From Pholiota molesta (Eukaryota; Basidiomycota; Agaricomycetes; Agaricales; Strophariaceae), in contig JACGCK010000031.1 of NCBI GenBank assembly GCA_014925825.1, forward strand, positions 62,001-126,000: a DNA stretch of 64,000 nt, given 5' to 3'. The stretch's first letter is position 1. The number at the start of each line of letters is the position of its first letter. Below the pieces are notes generated by a model. That model worked only from the letters and a program-made list of their open reading frames with translations. It was not told the origin of the DNA and did not search any database. Shown here in pieces: positions 1-11,500 of this stretch. A program made the translations under genes and the position numbers.

Positions 1-509
1 CTTCGCTGAGGATTTAGAGATCTTGATTGTAACGGTGGGCCTTTCTATGTAGATTCTTTTGGAAAATTCCGTAGCTTGTGGGGGTATGGTAGGCGTGGAT
101 TTAGAGAATAACCGTAACTCGGTGCCTCCTGCAATGATTTCATTCCATAGAACAGGTAAAATGGATGCCCAAACCGTCTCTCCGTTAAAATTCTTTGCCG
201 CCATCTTTAAGCAAACGGAATCAGGCGCGAGATCTCCAAGATGATCTCCAAGAGCCTCAAAGGCCATTGCAACAGCTTCCTATACGTCGTGGTGACAGAA
301 GTTCAGTAGTGTGCAATCATACAGTCGAGTACGAGCATCAATAGCCTTACCAAATATGATGGTCCCAGAGGTATGATAGTATACTCAACATCTCCCCCTT
401 CCTTCATCACTGAAATAACCACAGTTTTGAGACGAGGGACCTCGTCGATGCGTATGTTCTGTGTCAATGGGGAGATGTCACGACCAGCAAGACTAATAAA
501 GTCGTTCAT
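1..509 (-). CDS. Hypothetical protein, partial at window edge
   Basis: Two minus-strand exons join cleanly. The first, from ATG at 509, reads MNDFISLAGRDISPL and ends after PSYL at about 345. A GTAAGG...TATAG intron of about 60 nt follows. The second exon reads EAVAMAFEALGDHLGDLAP and stays open to base 1, so the 3' end lies outside the window. The protein is about 140 residues as seen. I recognise no domain. The clean phase-0 splice and the absence of stops in the second exon argue that this is a real gene rather than chance. It lies next to a P450 pseudogene in a rearranged region, so it could itself be a fragment. Confidence 0.5.
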
Positions 510-902
510 CGTTTAGAAGGTGTTATCGATCTGATCAGCAGGAATAAAGGCAGTAAGCGATGCTAAGTATCAGCCACGGAATGACGTCATTTGCGCGTGG
601 GAGTGAAATAGGCGCCCAATTGTTCCCATGTAGTCAAGCGAACGCTATCTCATGGCATCAACATAGAGTCAGACAACAGCAGATCAACCAAAAATCAACA
701 GCCTCATGTCATGCCCATCAATCAACCAGGAACCTTCGACGCTTCGGAACGCGACATAAGATATAATTTGGGTAATTATTAGAATTTTTCTGCACTATGA
801 ATGAAGCGGTTGAAACACTCCTATCCTTGGGCTTTCATATACGTAGAGAGGTGTAGAGCAGTACAATATTCCGAAACATAGAATATTTCACGTACAAGAA
901 TA
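510..902. other. Intergenic, includes P450 3' flank homology
   Basis: No gene seen. The part from about 740 to 902, read on the minus strand, resembles the sequence just downstream of P450 copy B (about 25,140-25,290) and copy C (about 33,709-33,860). Shared stretches include tatatgaaagccca and attctaata. The duplicated block therefore extends past the P450 stop codon. Confidence 0.5.
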
Positions 903-1324
903 TCAGACTCTGTTATTCCTAATGTCCACAATTAGCTGCTTCGCGTCGTTAGACCTCGGTGTAATAATACATTCAAAGGGATGGGGGTTGCTGAAAATCA
1001 CATTGTCAATATCATGTAACGTTTTAAATAGGGTGAACAAGGCACACCTAACTAGGTCTCCAGTGTATTCGACATTGAGGGCCATTTCGTTTCCTGAAGC
1101 ATCTTTGGGTGGTCGGATATCAAATGTCGCGAGGATAGTCGCAATTGATAGCCAAACCTATAAAAAAATCGATTGTCTCGACGATCATGCAAATTAAATA
1201 CCGTCGCAGCAGCCATGTGACGACCGGGGCAGATTCTATTCTGAAGTTAACAAAAGTCATCCGATGAGTACAATGTGGTACGAACCGCCTTCCAAATCCA
1301 AATGTGTAAGTCATGTCATCATTA
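903..1324 (-). pseudogene. Cytochrome P450 copy A, 3' part (disrupted by transposon)
   Basis: This is the C-terminal part of a P450 on the minus strand, ending at TGA 903-905. It encodes the heme-binding region (FGFGRR, an intron, then ICPGRH with the Cys ligand), then VWLSIATILATFDIRPPKD-type sequence and the tail NPHPFECIITPRSNDAKQL. It is nearly collinear with copy B (24,710-25,139, opposite strand). The reading frame is cut at 1,324 by the Harbinger element and resumes at 5,660. The 5' third of the gene is also missing (see 5,660-6,480), so the locus cannot encode a full enzyme. Confidence 0.85.
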
Positions 1325-1500
1325 GGGGAGGTCAGAGTGGGTTGATTCTGGCTGATTCTCGAAGTGATTCTGAAAGTGATTCTGGCAGAATCACTTTCGC
1401 CAGAATCGTGGGAAAACCCAGAATCAGAATCGCTGCAGTTGCGACTCTGGAGTCGCAACTGCACTCAGAATCGCGATTCTGAAATCGTGATTCTGGCTCT
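1325..1500. repeat. Left subterminal repeat array of the Harbinger element
   Basis: Next to the left TIR, the motif GTGATTCTG and variants (GATTCTG, AGAATCA in the other orientation) recur about ten times within 180 bp. Clustered short motifs near the ends are typical transposase-binding sites in this superfamily. That role is inferred here. Confidence 0.7.
1435..1462. repeat. Perfect 13-bp inverted repeat with 2-nt loop
   Basis: Bases 1435-1447 (gcagttgcgactc) are exactly complementary to 1450-1462, separated by TG. It lies inside the left subterminal array of the transposon and has no obvious counterpart at the right end. Confidence 0.85.
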
Positions 1501-1642
1501 CTATACGCTTTTTTGTCTGCTATCCCAAATCTGTACTTATACATATAAATATATTAATTTTGTCTAAGATGTTTCACGTGCCCTGCAAAGTCAGAGCTCA
1601 GCACGCCCGAAATTTTCTGCCATACACATTCCCTTCCACTCC

Positions 1643-3353
1643 ATGGCGCGCGCCAACACGGCATCGACTCGCAAAACTCGGTCTACCCCTACCAAAGCTC
1701 CTAAAGCTGAGAAGACGGCTGTAAAAGCAAAGAAAAGGTCAAAAGCTGACCCTCCTGCTGACCCAGATTCAGATTCAAGTCAATCAGACGTTGAGGTGTT
1801 CGAAGATGATACTGCGTCCGCAAATTGCAAAATTGAGTGCGTATATACCTATTTTGATGATACAATGTGATGCTAGACCAAAGACCCTAGTTGGACAGAT
1901 GCAGATTTGAACTTCACACTGCTCAATGCAATTACGAACGACCGTGACATCAAGGAAGGCCTTTATCCTTCACCAGGTGGGAATATGACGACCATCAAGA
2001 GTGGTGGAAACAAGAAGAGAGTTTGGCAGTGGAAACTCGCTGTCGAAATCTTCCAGGCGCACCCAAAATACAAAGCTGCATTTTCTCGGACTCTTAACTG
2101 TACCGACGCGAAGACTGCATCGAAGCTACAGACGATCTGGAGCTCTAAAATTAAAAACCGCTTAACGAGGTAAGTGTATACTGTATCACAAGTCCAAATG
2201 TGCTGCGAACATCATGGATAACTCCTTTTACCTACAGGATGGCTTCAATTGCACGAGAACACATAGCGACCTTAGGACAGACTGGCGAGGGCATTAGAAC
2301 AGTCGAGGATGTTGATATGTCACGCAACAATGAATTTACAAACAAGTGGTGTACGTCTCTTATTTTAATCAAGTGTATCACCGATTAATCCTGTTTCTCA
2401 GCCGAAATCATTGCAGAGTGCCCGTGGTTCCTCCAAATGCGTGACCTCATTGCCCAACGTCCGAACATTATCCCTGTTGGTATTGGGAACAGTTCTTCGG
2501 ATATCGATTTCTCTGTTCTTCAGGATACAAGCATCAGTAATGATACGGAAACCGAAGCGACATCAGATGGGTATGATATCCTTAATGACAACGTTGCCAT
2601 GGAACTAGCAGAGACGTCGGAGGCAGAGCAGCCAGAAGCATCTGATCAGGTGGGTGCTTCATTTCGAATATAACATTATCTGTTTTATACACTGCTTTTC
2701 TAGTCCTTTAACACAAAAAAGCGAAGGGCTGTTTCTACCACACCCGAACCTGAGGACGTCAAGCCAGATGTCAAGCCCAAGGTCAAGACAGAGACGAAAG
2801 TCACTGGACCTCGAGCAAGTACATCCAAACCGGCGTCAACTGCACCTGTGAAGAAACGATCTCGACTCGAAGAATTTAGCATCGCCGCACAAGCTGAAGA
2901 ACAGACACGCCAAAAAGAACTTGAACTCAACAAGGCCAAACTCGAAGCTTCCGCTCGTCTCAAGATTGAAAATAGCGAACGACAACGCGACATAATCAAG
3001 GCCAAGGTCGAACTCAAGAAGCAGGATAACGCCAAGGAAAGTGCGAAGATTCAGGCGAAGAAAGAGATCATGATAGAGAAGCTGCGTTTGCGACATGAGT
3101 TCAAGCTGGCAGAATTGCGAATGAAAGCACAGCCCCAATTCAATAATCGTAAGCATCACATTTTTTTCTGCTAAACAGTATCTTGTTACTGAGTTCCTTG
3201 TTAGACCACCCATCAGCGTCATCATCTACTATAGATCAACGTCAAGATCTGGTGATGGGATTTGATCAGTTCAACAATTTTCCTATGGATGACGTTCAAC
3301 CTTTTTCGACCATTGACAACACTTTCTTACCAAACTCAATGGAGGATAGTTAA
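1643..3353 (+). CDS. Harbinger accessory protein, Myb/SANT-like DNA-binding
   Basis: A multi-exon gene starting at ATG 1643 (MARANTASTRKTRSTPTK) and ending at TAA 3351-3353, interrupted by about five short introns. A basic, Ser/Lys-rich N-terminus is followed by a trihelix/Myb-like block containing KDPSWTDADLNFTLLNAI and VWQWKLAVEIFQAHPKYK. An acidic linker and a long Lys/Glu-rich coiled coil (about 2,850-3,150: EEQTRQKELELNKAKLE) come next, then a short tail. PIF/Harbinger elements carry a second Myb-like gene whose product helps bring the transposase to the nucleus and the element ends. The first splice (about 1,838-1,875) is not perfectly resolved. The gene converges with the transposase gene, with about 60 bp between stop codons. 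Confidence 0.75.
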
Positions 3354-3415
3354 TTATGCATAACGTGCTCACTGGTAACTTATAAAATATCTTAACATTT
3401 ATTTTATTATTACTT

Positions 3416-5360
3416 CTAATCACTATCTTCTGCCGAACTATCTCCTTGTTGATGACGTTGAGCATGTCTATCCATCCTGATCTGCTTGTGGCGAAGAAGA
3501 GCTGCCTTAAGGTGTTCACGACGAGCTTTTCCGGCTGCAAGTGTGGTTGCACGCATCTGGCGCTGGTGTGGACGAGTCGGAGGGGGAGGGATGAATGGAT
3601 GAACTTCAGCCTCACTTGTCGATGAAAGGCCTTCGAAAACAAATGGGTCAAGTTCGTTAGTTGAGCTATTTTCATCTACACCACGCTCATCAGCCTCGCA
3701 TTTCATCGCAAAGGCATGAAGGCCAATGCAGCTAACAACCCAGTATGTAGCAAATTTGTGAGTCATTTCGTCTATGATGTTGATTCGCAATCCTTTCAAG
3801 GACTGAAAGCGACCCTTGAGGAATCCAATAGCATGTTCGGAACGAATGCGTACCATTGAGACATGGTTATTATAGATGGTATTTTCACGTCGCTCTGACT
3901 CAGGCTTTTTATAAGGCGATACAACCCAAACTTCAATCTTCAAACAAGTGATTAGAATAATCATGCGAAGTGAAAAGGAAAATACTCACCGGATAAGCTG
4001 AGTCTCCCCATATAAACTCATTCTCCTCAAAGATCACTTCATGTTCGCTGTAGGTGCGGGTCTTCTCCCATGCAGTCGAGTCATGCATACTTCCAGTAAA
4101 ACCATACCCATAGTCGATGATACGAAGATTTGGCAATGATATGATCTAGAGTTAAATTTTAGCAATGATAATAGATGAAGAATTTGAGACCCTACTTGAA
4201 TGTTTAACGAGTAATTGGCTTTTCGGTCGAAGTAACTTTCACCATACCAAAATGGCTTGTCGAAAAGGGGAACAAGGGTTCCATCTACCATACACCAACC
4301 ATCACGCCATGCTTTGCATGAGTGTGCCTCAACCCATCGTTTTGCTGCTTCTTTCTCCTCTTCATTCGGTAGACAGACGGCATTGGCCATAAAGTTTTTG
4401 TCGAGAACAGCAGTCATTACACGTCGAGTAGCAAGTAACACTGTACCCTTGCCATATCCAGACCATCGAGCCACTTTGCTAATGCCTGCTGCATTCCCAA
4501 AATGACCAAAGCGAAAGAGAGTGATAGCGAGCTGATCTTCGACAGGCATCTGCCCATTTGGAGAGTTGTTGTGGAAGACAGGGTGTTGACAGAGCTCATC
4601 TACTAGTCGGTCAAAGGTTATAGGGTTAACGCGAAGGAAAAGTCGAAAGTCTTCAGGCTTCTCATGTTTGTCCACATCAAGAACTTCGCGCATGTCTGCG
4701 GCAGGTCGTCGAATGCGCTGGCGGGGCTTCTGGTATCTATGTTCGTACACCGCCTCCAAAGCTTTCCGAACAAACCGCCCCATGTTGCCTGATGAAGTGG
4801 TCGTAGAAAAGAAGTCGGAGTCGTCCTCGCTGCTCCAATCCTCGATATCTCCCTCAAAGCCTGAGATTTCGTCTGAGTCATCTCCTGATGTGGTGGACTC
4901 TGAAAAGATATCGCCCAAGCTTGAATTAGTAGATTGGGATCCAGAGTAACTGTCACTGTCCTCATATCCATCTGCTTCCAACTCTTCATTGAAGTCTGAA
5001 GCTAGATATCATATAGATCAGCGTCTCAACTTGCAGTTTTTTTGTTAAGTAGAATTTACCACCAAATGAATCTGACTCTAAGTCAGACATACTAGAGTCA
5101 TTGGACACAGAAATAAGGTCGTCATTGGATGACAAGAGGTCAGATTCACTTGATGATGGAGAGTGTGTGACGTTGAAATCCAGGTCGTCGATGTTGAAAC
5201 CGTGGGTGTCCTCATCTGAGAGGTCAGGTGTTGATGCCATCTGTTGCCGTCGAAGCCATCGAGCTCGCCGGGCAAGGCGGGTTTTATGGACCTTGCAGAA
5301 GCGGAGATATGTTCTGATAATGTTATTAGTATCCTTTTGACGTGCTGTTCGACGAGGCAT
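3416..5360 (-). CDS. Harbinger DDE transposase (HARBI1-like, DDE_Tnp_4)
   Basis: Reads from ATG 5360 (MPRRTARQKDTNNIIRTY) to a stop at 3416 through about four exons. An acidic Ser-rich N-terminus precedes a helix-turn-helix-like region (VEDQLAITLFRFGHFGNAAG, about 4,480-4,560). The catalytic core follows. The first Asp is in MVDGTLVPLFDKPFW, the second in DYGYGFTGSMHDSTAW (after an intron), and the Glu in RSEHAIGFLKGRFQSL. All three acidic residues of the DDE triad are present, and no premature stop was needed in the model. Family knowledge: it cuts and pastes the element at TWA sites. The intact coding capacity and well-matched TIRs suggest a recent, possibly still active insertion. Confidence 0.85.
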
Positions 5361-5559
5361 GATGTGTAGAGAGGGTGTTGAGTTAGCACGAAGCTAAAGT
5401 ACTTAATATTTTTCTCTAGTTTGAGGTTATCTTATCTGAGATCGCAATCTTATCTTGATTACTAAGAACTAGAAACTATATTTTATCTGGGTAGAATCAG
5501 TTGAGAATCAACGTAGAATCAGGTTGTGCAAAAGGGGGGGTCAGAGTCAGAACCCGATT

Positions 5560-5657
5560 CTAGTGTGATTCTGCATCAAAATCAAAGTCAGAATCACTCC
5601 AGAATCACCCATAGAATCACCCCAGAATCACTCAGAATCACCCACTCTGACCTCCCC
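5560..5657. repeat. Right subterminal repeat array of the Harbinger element
   Basis: Several copies of AGAATCAC (complement of GTGATTCT), spaced about 10-18 bp apart, lead into the right TIR, mirroring the left array. Unlike the left end there is no 13-bp hairpin. Confidence 0.7.
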
Positions 5658-5659
5658 TA

Positions 5660-6480
5660 TTATCAAGCTCGTTATTCTTGTCAAAGAAACGATCGGGATC
5701 GAATTCCTGTGGATTCTCATATTTGAGAGGATTTCTCGTCATAGCCCTAAACAAACATTTCAGTGCGAGAAATGCAGATATAGAAATACATACCATGCAT
5801 TTGGTATGATCGTGGTACCTAATGTAACGGACGAGGTTGTCTGATAGCGAGGCGTGTTTATCGAAATCGTTTCAAGAATAGATCAAGGTGAGCTTACCGT
5901 ATCAGCGCCGGCTTGCAAATACAGATCAATAAGGACGGGCGCGTGTTATGTGCCGCGAAGAATTAATCACATACCAGCATAGGCTGTCCCAGCAATGTTT
6001 TTCAACAACTGATGGTCGTCTTCCAATTTACAGGTTTCTATACGATTGGCAACGAAAGAAGAAGAAGCAGTCTGAGAACATGTTAGAATTATAATTCGGA
6101 GACCTACAGGTATGATTACCTACCATATTGTCCTGCACATACTTTTATGGGGAATCCAATAGTTCATTTACCTTGTCTTTCGTCTCGCGAGCAACACGGT
6201 GAAAGTCCGCGCCAGGAAACCAAGTAGGCAGAAAGCGGAGGAAAGGTACGACATTCACAACCGCGGCACTAGGATATGTTAATGCACCTACTGCATTCAC
6301 CATCTCTTCTGCGAGCTCTTGAAAGTGGTCATTCTTTGGCAACACCGTATACCCGTACATCGCCTCCATAATGATGGACACCGAGAGCCTACAGTATAAC
6401 GTCTTTATCAGGAGAGTTATAAGGAGCACAATTGCGCTATTACGTACGTTTTTAGATGGGTCATAAAGTCTTCTGGGCTG
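5660..6480 (-). pseudogene. Cytochrome P450 copy A, 5' part (truncated)
   Basis: The minus-strand continuation of the disrupted P450. It encodes the block VGALTYPSAAVVNVVPFLRF...FPGADFHRVARETKDKVNEL (6,150-6,320), intron-containing middle exons, and sequence matching the NPDRFFD region just before the transposon. It aligns with copy B from about 24,710 back to about 23,590 and then loses similarity at about 6,480. The signal-anchor and first exons are therefore absent. Together with 903-1,324 it forms one degraded gene, dead by 5' truncation and by transposon insertion. Confidence 0.85.
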
Positions 6481-8585
6481 TCAAGAAGACACGTTAGCTG
6501 ACGAGAACATGCAACCTATTGAATATATCTGGAGGAATAGATTATCGGTCTGGACAATGAACATAGAACCAATATCGAATACAATGGTAAAGTCTGACAG
6601 GTAGCAAAGACGACGAGTGGTGCTAGATAGCCATGTACGACGAGAACGAAAGTCTGGGGCCTCTCATCTTATGGTTCTGGACCTTCGCCGGCGCGGGGCC
6701 CTCGACGCGCCGCACCAAAATTTGGCCAGAATACGATGAGCACGCTTGATATTTGAGAAACTAAGAAAGCGTCGACTTCCAACGGGCGAAGTTCCGAAGT
6801 TCAGTGGCAAGACGAACATCTCGTCTCCGTGGAGTACACAGCCGAGTCACATCTGAATCCAGCCAGACAGAGATTAAGCTGGACTGCAGAGAACACGACT
6901 GTTGCCTCGCAGTCAGCATCGCGTTGATAAGACATCGCTTTGGCGAAAGAGATTCTTGCAGAAAGCAGAAAACTCGTTGGTATCCCCTTTCCGATAGTAT
7001 TGACATACGACGTGTTGCGAGTATTCGCGTGGCACGACTCCTTTGGAGGCGGGATCAGCTTAAATAACGGTGCATCGGAAAGAATAACATACAAGGAAAC
7101 AGCTCTTAAGGTTTATTCTAATAACACTACATGAACGTCCTTGTCCCTCGGCATCATCAAGAGTTCGGCATCAAACGACACCTATGAAGTAGTGTCAAGA
7201 ACACCAGAACTTTTGATCAGCAACCATCGATTATCTCAAAAGAAGGCAACCAGGCAGTCCACACCTTCTTCTGCCTCTTCGCAGCGCGTAGGGTTCCGTT
7301 CAATGCTTCCACTAGAAGTAATCGATAAGGTCAGCATGGCTGCGCTACTGAAGAAATAGATCCTACATGTATCAGCCGTCTTGTCAAACAAGATCCCGTA
7401 TGTAGCGCTGGTGTGGCCATCCGCATTCACAGAGCCGTAATCTTTAATCGCTTCTGAGAATTAAAGGTCGTTACATCTGTGAATCCGAGAAGATTGATGA
7501 ACCGACTCTTTAGGATTTCGATTTCATGAGCAGTATTGACGGACACTATAGAAGAGTAGGCGGTTTACGGGAAACATGATAAAACGAACCAACAATAAAC
7601 GGGGCAATGTTCGACAGTGAATGATCCCAGCACGATAAACATGGATTGGAAGTAGATTGGAGACGATAATTAGTTCATGGCCTATGTTATGATTGTCAGG
7701 AACGAAGAAAACATGGACGCAACTTGATGTCAAATTCTTCTGCGGGTCGGTCTGGAGGTTTCGTTGAACGTTTTACTTCACGGTGGACTCGCTAGGAAGA
7801 AGTTGAGGTGTACCGTGCAACCAAGGTGATGCCGGCGTATTTGGTCAAGTTATTTACTAAAGCTGTAGCGGAATGACGGGAATCACCGCACGATTGCTGG
7901 CGGTGAGGGTGGCGAACAATCGTGAAGGAATCCGATAAGTTCTGCTAAGATCCCATGCACTGGTCGCAAATGTAGGGTAATAAAGGCTTTATCACAATGT
8001 CATAAATCACCATAAAATGCTCGGAACACTTCTGACATTTGCAATTGGTTTGCAAGGCAGTTCTATAATAGAATTCATTAGAATGCAAGTAATCATTACA
8101 AGGATTTGTGGAGCTGGAATCCTACACAAATCCTACACGAGGAATTTGAGAGTTACAAGTCCTTGGAAAGCTTGCGTAAACCTTACAAATGGTGACCCCC
8201 CCCAAATTGTCGTTGCCAACCAATTTACGCACAGAAGGCATTGCGTAGATGGAAATGAAGAATAACCTCGCAACCTCACTGGCGTTTAGTTGTCTCGCTT
8301 AGTCGCTCGCTGAGGTTAACGGACTAAAAAAAACAGCGTGGAGTCGTGGACGACGTCGTCGACGTTGTCGAGAAAACATACCACGTGTCATCGGACTTTG
8401 CCACCGTACTTTGATGCCGTACAGACCGCTGGATGCCTTCCAGTCATCAACCAGTCATCCCATCATTATCTCGAGTCTGAAAAACTAGATTTCAACAGAT
8501 TTCAACCTCAATTCACCACAAGATATAGGCGGTTCAAAGGCGCTCAGGAGTTGAAGGTACTACCACGAGCTGGGCTCATTGTGGG
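6481..8585. other. 2.1 kb region without recognisable gene
   Basis: No ORF here has recognisable protein features or a credible exon chain on either strand. It holds the breakpoint of P450 copy A at its left end and a degenerate dispersed repeat at about 8,030-8,195. The right end presumably contains the promoter of the 5-phosphatase gene. Confidence 0.5.
8030..8195. repeat. Degenerate dispersed repeat, copy 1
   Basis: Similar in order and spacing to 18,853-19,015. Shared segments are acttct...tttgcaat, atagaa(t)tcattagaat, cattaca, gttgagctg/gtggagctggaat and acaagt(g/c)cttgga, then ccttacaaatg/cctcacaaatg. No coding potential. Probably an old non-autonomous transposon fragment. Confidence 0.5.
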
Positions 8586-11500
8586 ATGGAATCCCCAGAC
8601 ATAGACGAAGGGTCTTTGCAGGCGGTGAAGAGCCTCCGATCCAGGTTCGAACGAATGGCCTCGGAAACTTCCAGCCATCTGCAGCAGCGCCAAGCTCCCA
8701 ACAGCGAATTGTTAAGGGTAACAGCACCAGCGAGTCCTCGACCTCGAGCTACCTCAAGTTCACAGGTAGATGGACCTCCAGAGGCTGCGTTACAGCTTCG
8801 GACGTCTGCATCTTCATCAGATCTCAATGCAAGCGGGAGAAGGGCACCACCTCCACCCCCACCGCCTCGCGGCTCCAAGTTGACCATTCCATCTCCACCT
8901 TCACCAGTGCTTTCGCCTCTCCTGAGACCCGTTCCAATCCCGCCGGGCGCCAATTCTTCAAACAAGGAGCCATCGACTGTTTCAGAAATGAAAAGCAAAT
9001 TGTGTGTCATCAACAGATTATTCACAGTTTCTCTAACAGCTTTCCAGTGATACCGCACCGTCACCAGGCCGGATACGCAGCGCACGCCCAAGCATACCCG
9101 CCGTTCCACCAGACTCCACCCCCACTCGACCAATCTCTTCCCAAGCGACCACGCACAACATTGAGCGAATTTCGTCATCAAAAAAGGAGCAAAATATCCC
9201 AGAACGAGCAGCTTCAGTTACAGAGCCATCGGGCGTCTCACATTTGAAAAACAACTTGTGCGTCATCTACAGATTGTCCACAGTGTTTCTGACAGCTTTA
9301 CAGTGATACCTCACCGCCGCCACCAGGGCGGATACAGACCCCCCAGCACACTATGTCTCCGTCGCGAGCAGACTTGAAGCCTTTAATTCCCGCACGGCTG
9401 GCCTCTCTCCTCACCACCACCACCACCACCACACGACAAGACGCTGATGTTGAACCGAGTGCATCTTTGGACGGTGAGGAAAATGCACAGGAGACAATCT
9501 CGCCACCGCAGAACCTTCAACCCGACGCCAAACCTGTCCTTCCTCCACGACCTGTCTCTCATCTTGCGCCTACTACAGTCGCTGCACATGCGTACAGTGA
9601 TAATGATGCCTCGCCGCGCTCCTCCCGCCCGACCCATATTCCTCCTCCTCGCCCTCCACCTCGCCATCTCTCTGTCTCTCCGAACGGTGTAGACGCCCCC
9701 ACGAAATCAATCTCCCTCGCTACGTCCAAGGTTCCGAGCCCGGCACCGCCGCTTCCCCTTCGTCGGACTACTATTGCTGGTCAAGAACCCCGTGTCTCCG
9801 TTTCGGAACCACCGCCTCTTCCCAGTCGTGCCCAGGCAGAAGCGCTGGCGGAAAGGAAAGCGGTGGGTGCGAATAGGCTTCCACCCCCGCCCACGCGAAT
9901 AGTGGGGCTAGGCGATAAGCTGCCTCCACCACGCCGTCCGAGTACGCCGTCGTCGGATGAAGACTCTGGCGACGAAGAAACGGGCAGGGCGCAGGTCGTT
10001 GATCTCATGCCGGATAGCAGCACGTCTTCTCGACGCCCACCGATACTCCGTTTCCGAGATGGCTATAGTGATCCGCACATTCAGGTGCACCCGCACAACG
10101 ATTGCGTGGTGATGTCCGGAACGTATGCTGTCGTCGCGCGCGGACACAGTATCAAGATATATGACCTTTCTGTGTCGGATATACCCGTATACAGCCTGGA
10201 CACGAGGGATTTCGGGCTGAGAGATGCGAAAATCACTTGCATGGAGATTCGGCCTACGGTATCGACGGTCGATAGTGGCTCTATCGTTTGGGGTGGGACG
10301 AAAGAAGGCCATATCTTTGAACTGGATATGCGGTCGGGGTCGGCGCGTGGCCTCAAGTATTCTGTCCATCTCTATCCCATCACGTATATGTTCCGCCACG
10401 GGCGATCGTTGATCTCTCTGGATGAGTCCGGGAAGGCGCTCGTGTTCTCTCCTGATCCCGACACTATGGCAGACATCACGCTGAATAATACCATCCCGCG
10501 CGTTGTAAGGACGACGGACAAGCAGGACTTTGCGAAGATGATCGGTGGCAAGCTGTGGACGGCGGCGCGGCTGGAGCATCATGGGACAAACTCATTGCAG
10601 AGACTGCCGGTGATACGGGTGTACGACATCCTCAACCCCACAAATCCCGCCGGCCGGTCGATACTGCCCATCGAGCACGTCGGCCCAGTGACGTCGGCGG
10701 CCATCATCTCGACACAGCCGCGGACGGTGTATGTGGGCCACGAGGAGGGCTTCATTTCGATATGGGACCTGGACACGGAGGATGGGTACCCTGTCTGTGT
10801 GGAGGTGATGAAGGTGTCGGCGTCGGATGTGCTCAGCCTGGAGGGCGTCAACGACCGCCTCTGGGCGGGAAGCCGGAATGGGATGATCTCAGCGTACGAT
10901 GTGGGGCAGAAACCGTGGCTCGTGACAAATTCATGGAATGCACATCCTGGACTACCGGTAATGAAGTTGGTTGTGAACCATTTTGCTGTGGCGAAGATTG
11001 GGAGGCTGAGTGTGGCGAGTATTGGGCGTGATGAGCAGATGCGGATTTGGGATGGGCTGTTGGGTATGGATTGGATCGGTGCGTGATTCTTGATTTCTCT
11101 TACTTTTTATACGCGAAATTGACTTGGTCATAGACAAGGAGCTGCTAAAAAAGGAGACTACATTTTCATCCTTCCACGACCTAACAGTCCTTGTTGTATC
11201 CTGGAACTGCGATTCGGCGCGTCCAGATTCTCTTTCAGAAGGCGAAGCGAATACCAACTTCCTCCGCGAGGTCCTTCACAGCGTCGAGCCTGCGCCCGAT
11301 GTCATAGTCTTCGCATTCCAGGAGGTGATCGATCTCGAGAGCAGGAGGATGGTGGCCAAGAATGTGTTGCTGGGGGGTAAGAAGAAGCCGGAAGATGGGG
11401 GTCTCTCAGACAAGGTGACGGGTGCGTATAAGAGGTGGTATGATTATCTTGTTGCCGCTGTCAACTCGATGATGCCGAAGGAGCACGATTATTGCGTGGT

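Larger units (their letters stand above)
1325..5657. mobile_element. PIF/Harbinger-type DNA transposon, apparently complete
   Basis: A 4.33 kb element with terminal inverted repeats GGGGAGGTCAGAGTGGGT at both ends (1325 onward, and the complement ending at 5657). TTA lies before the left end (1322-1324) and at 5660-5662 after the right end. The uninterrupted paralogue at about 24,705 has a single TTA there, so TTA is the likely 3-bp target duplication, as expected for Harbinger (TWA). Two extra bases (TA) at 5658-5659 make the exact right boundary uncertain. The element carries two convergent genes: a Myb/SANT-like accessory protein (plus) and a DDE transposase (minus). Both appear structurally complete. 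Confidence 0.9.

Noticed and set aside
6761..7359. Candidate small genes at 6.8-7.4 kb
   Set aside because: Overlapping short ORFs on both strands without conserved motifs or consistent splice sites.
9908..10582. Minus-strand 224-codon ORF inside the 5-phosphatase gene
   Set aside because: Arg-rich antisense ORF in GC-rich coding DNA; no recognisable motif.
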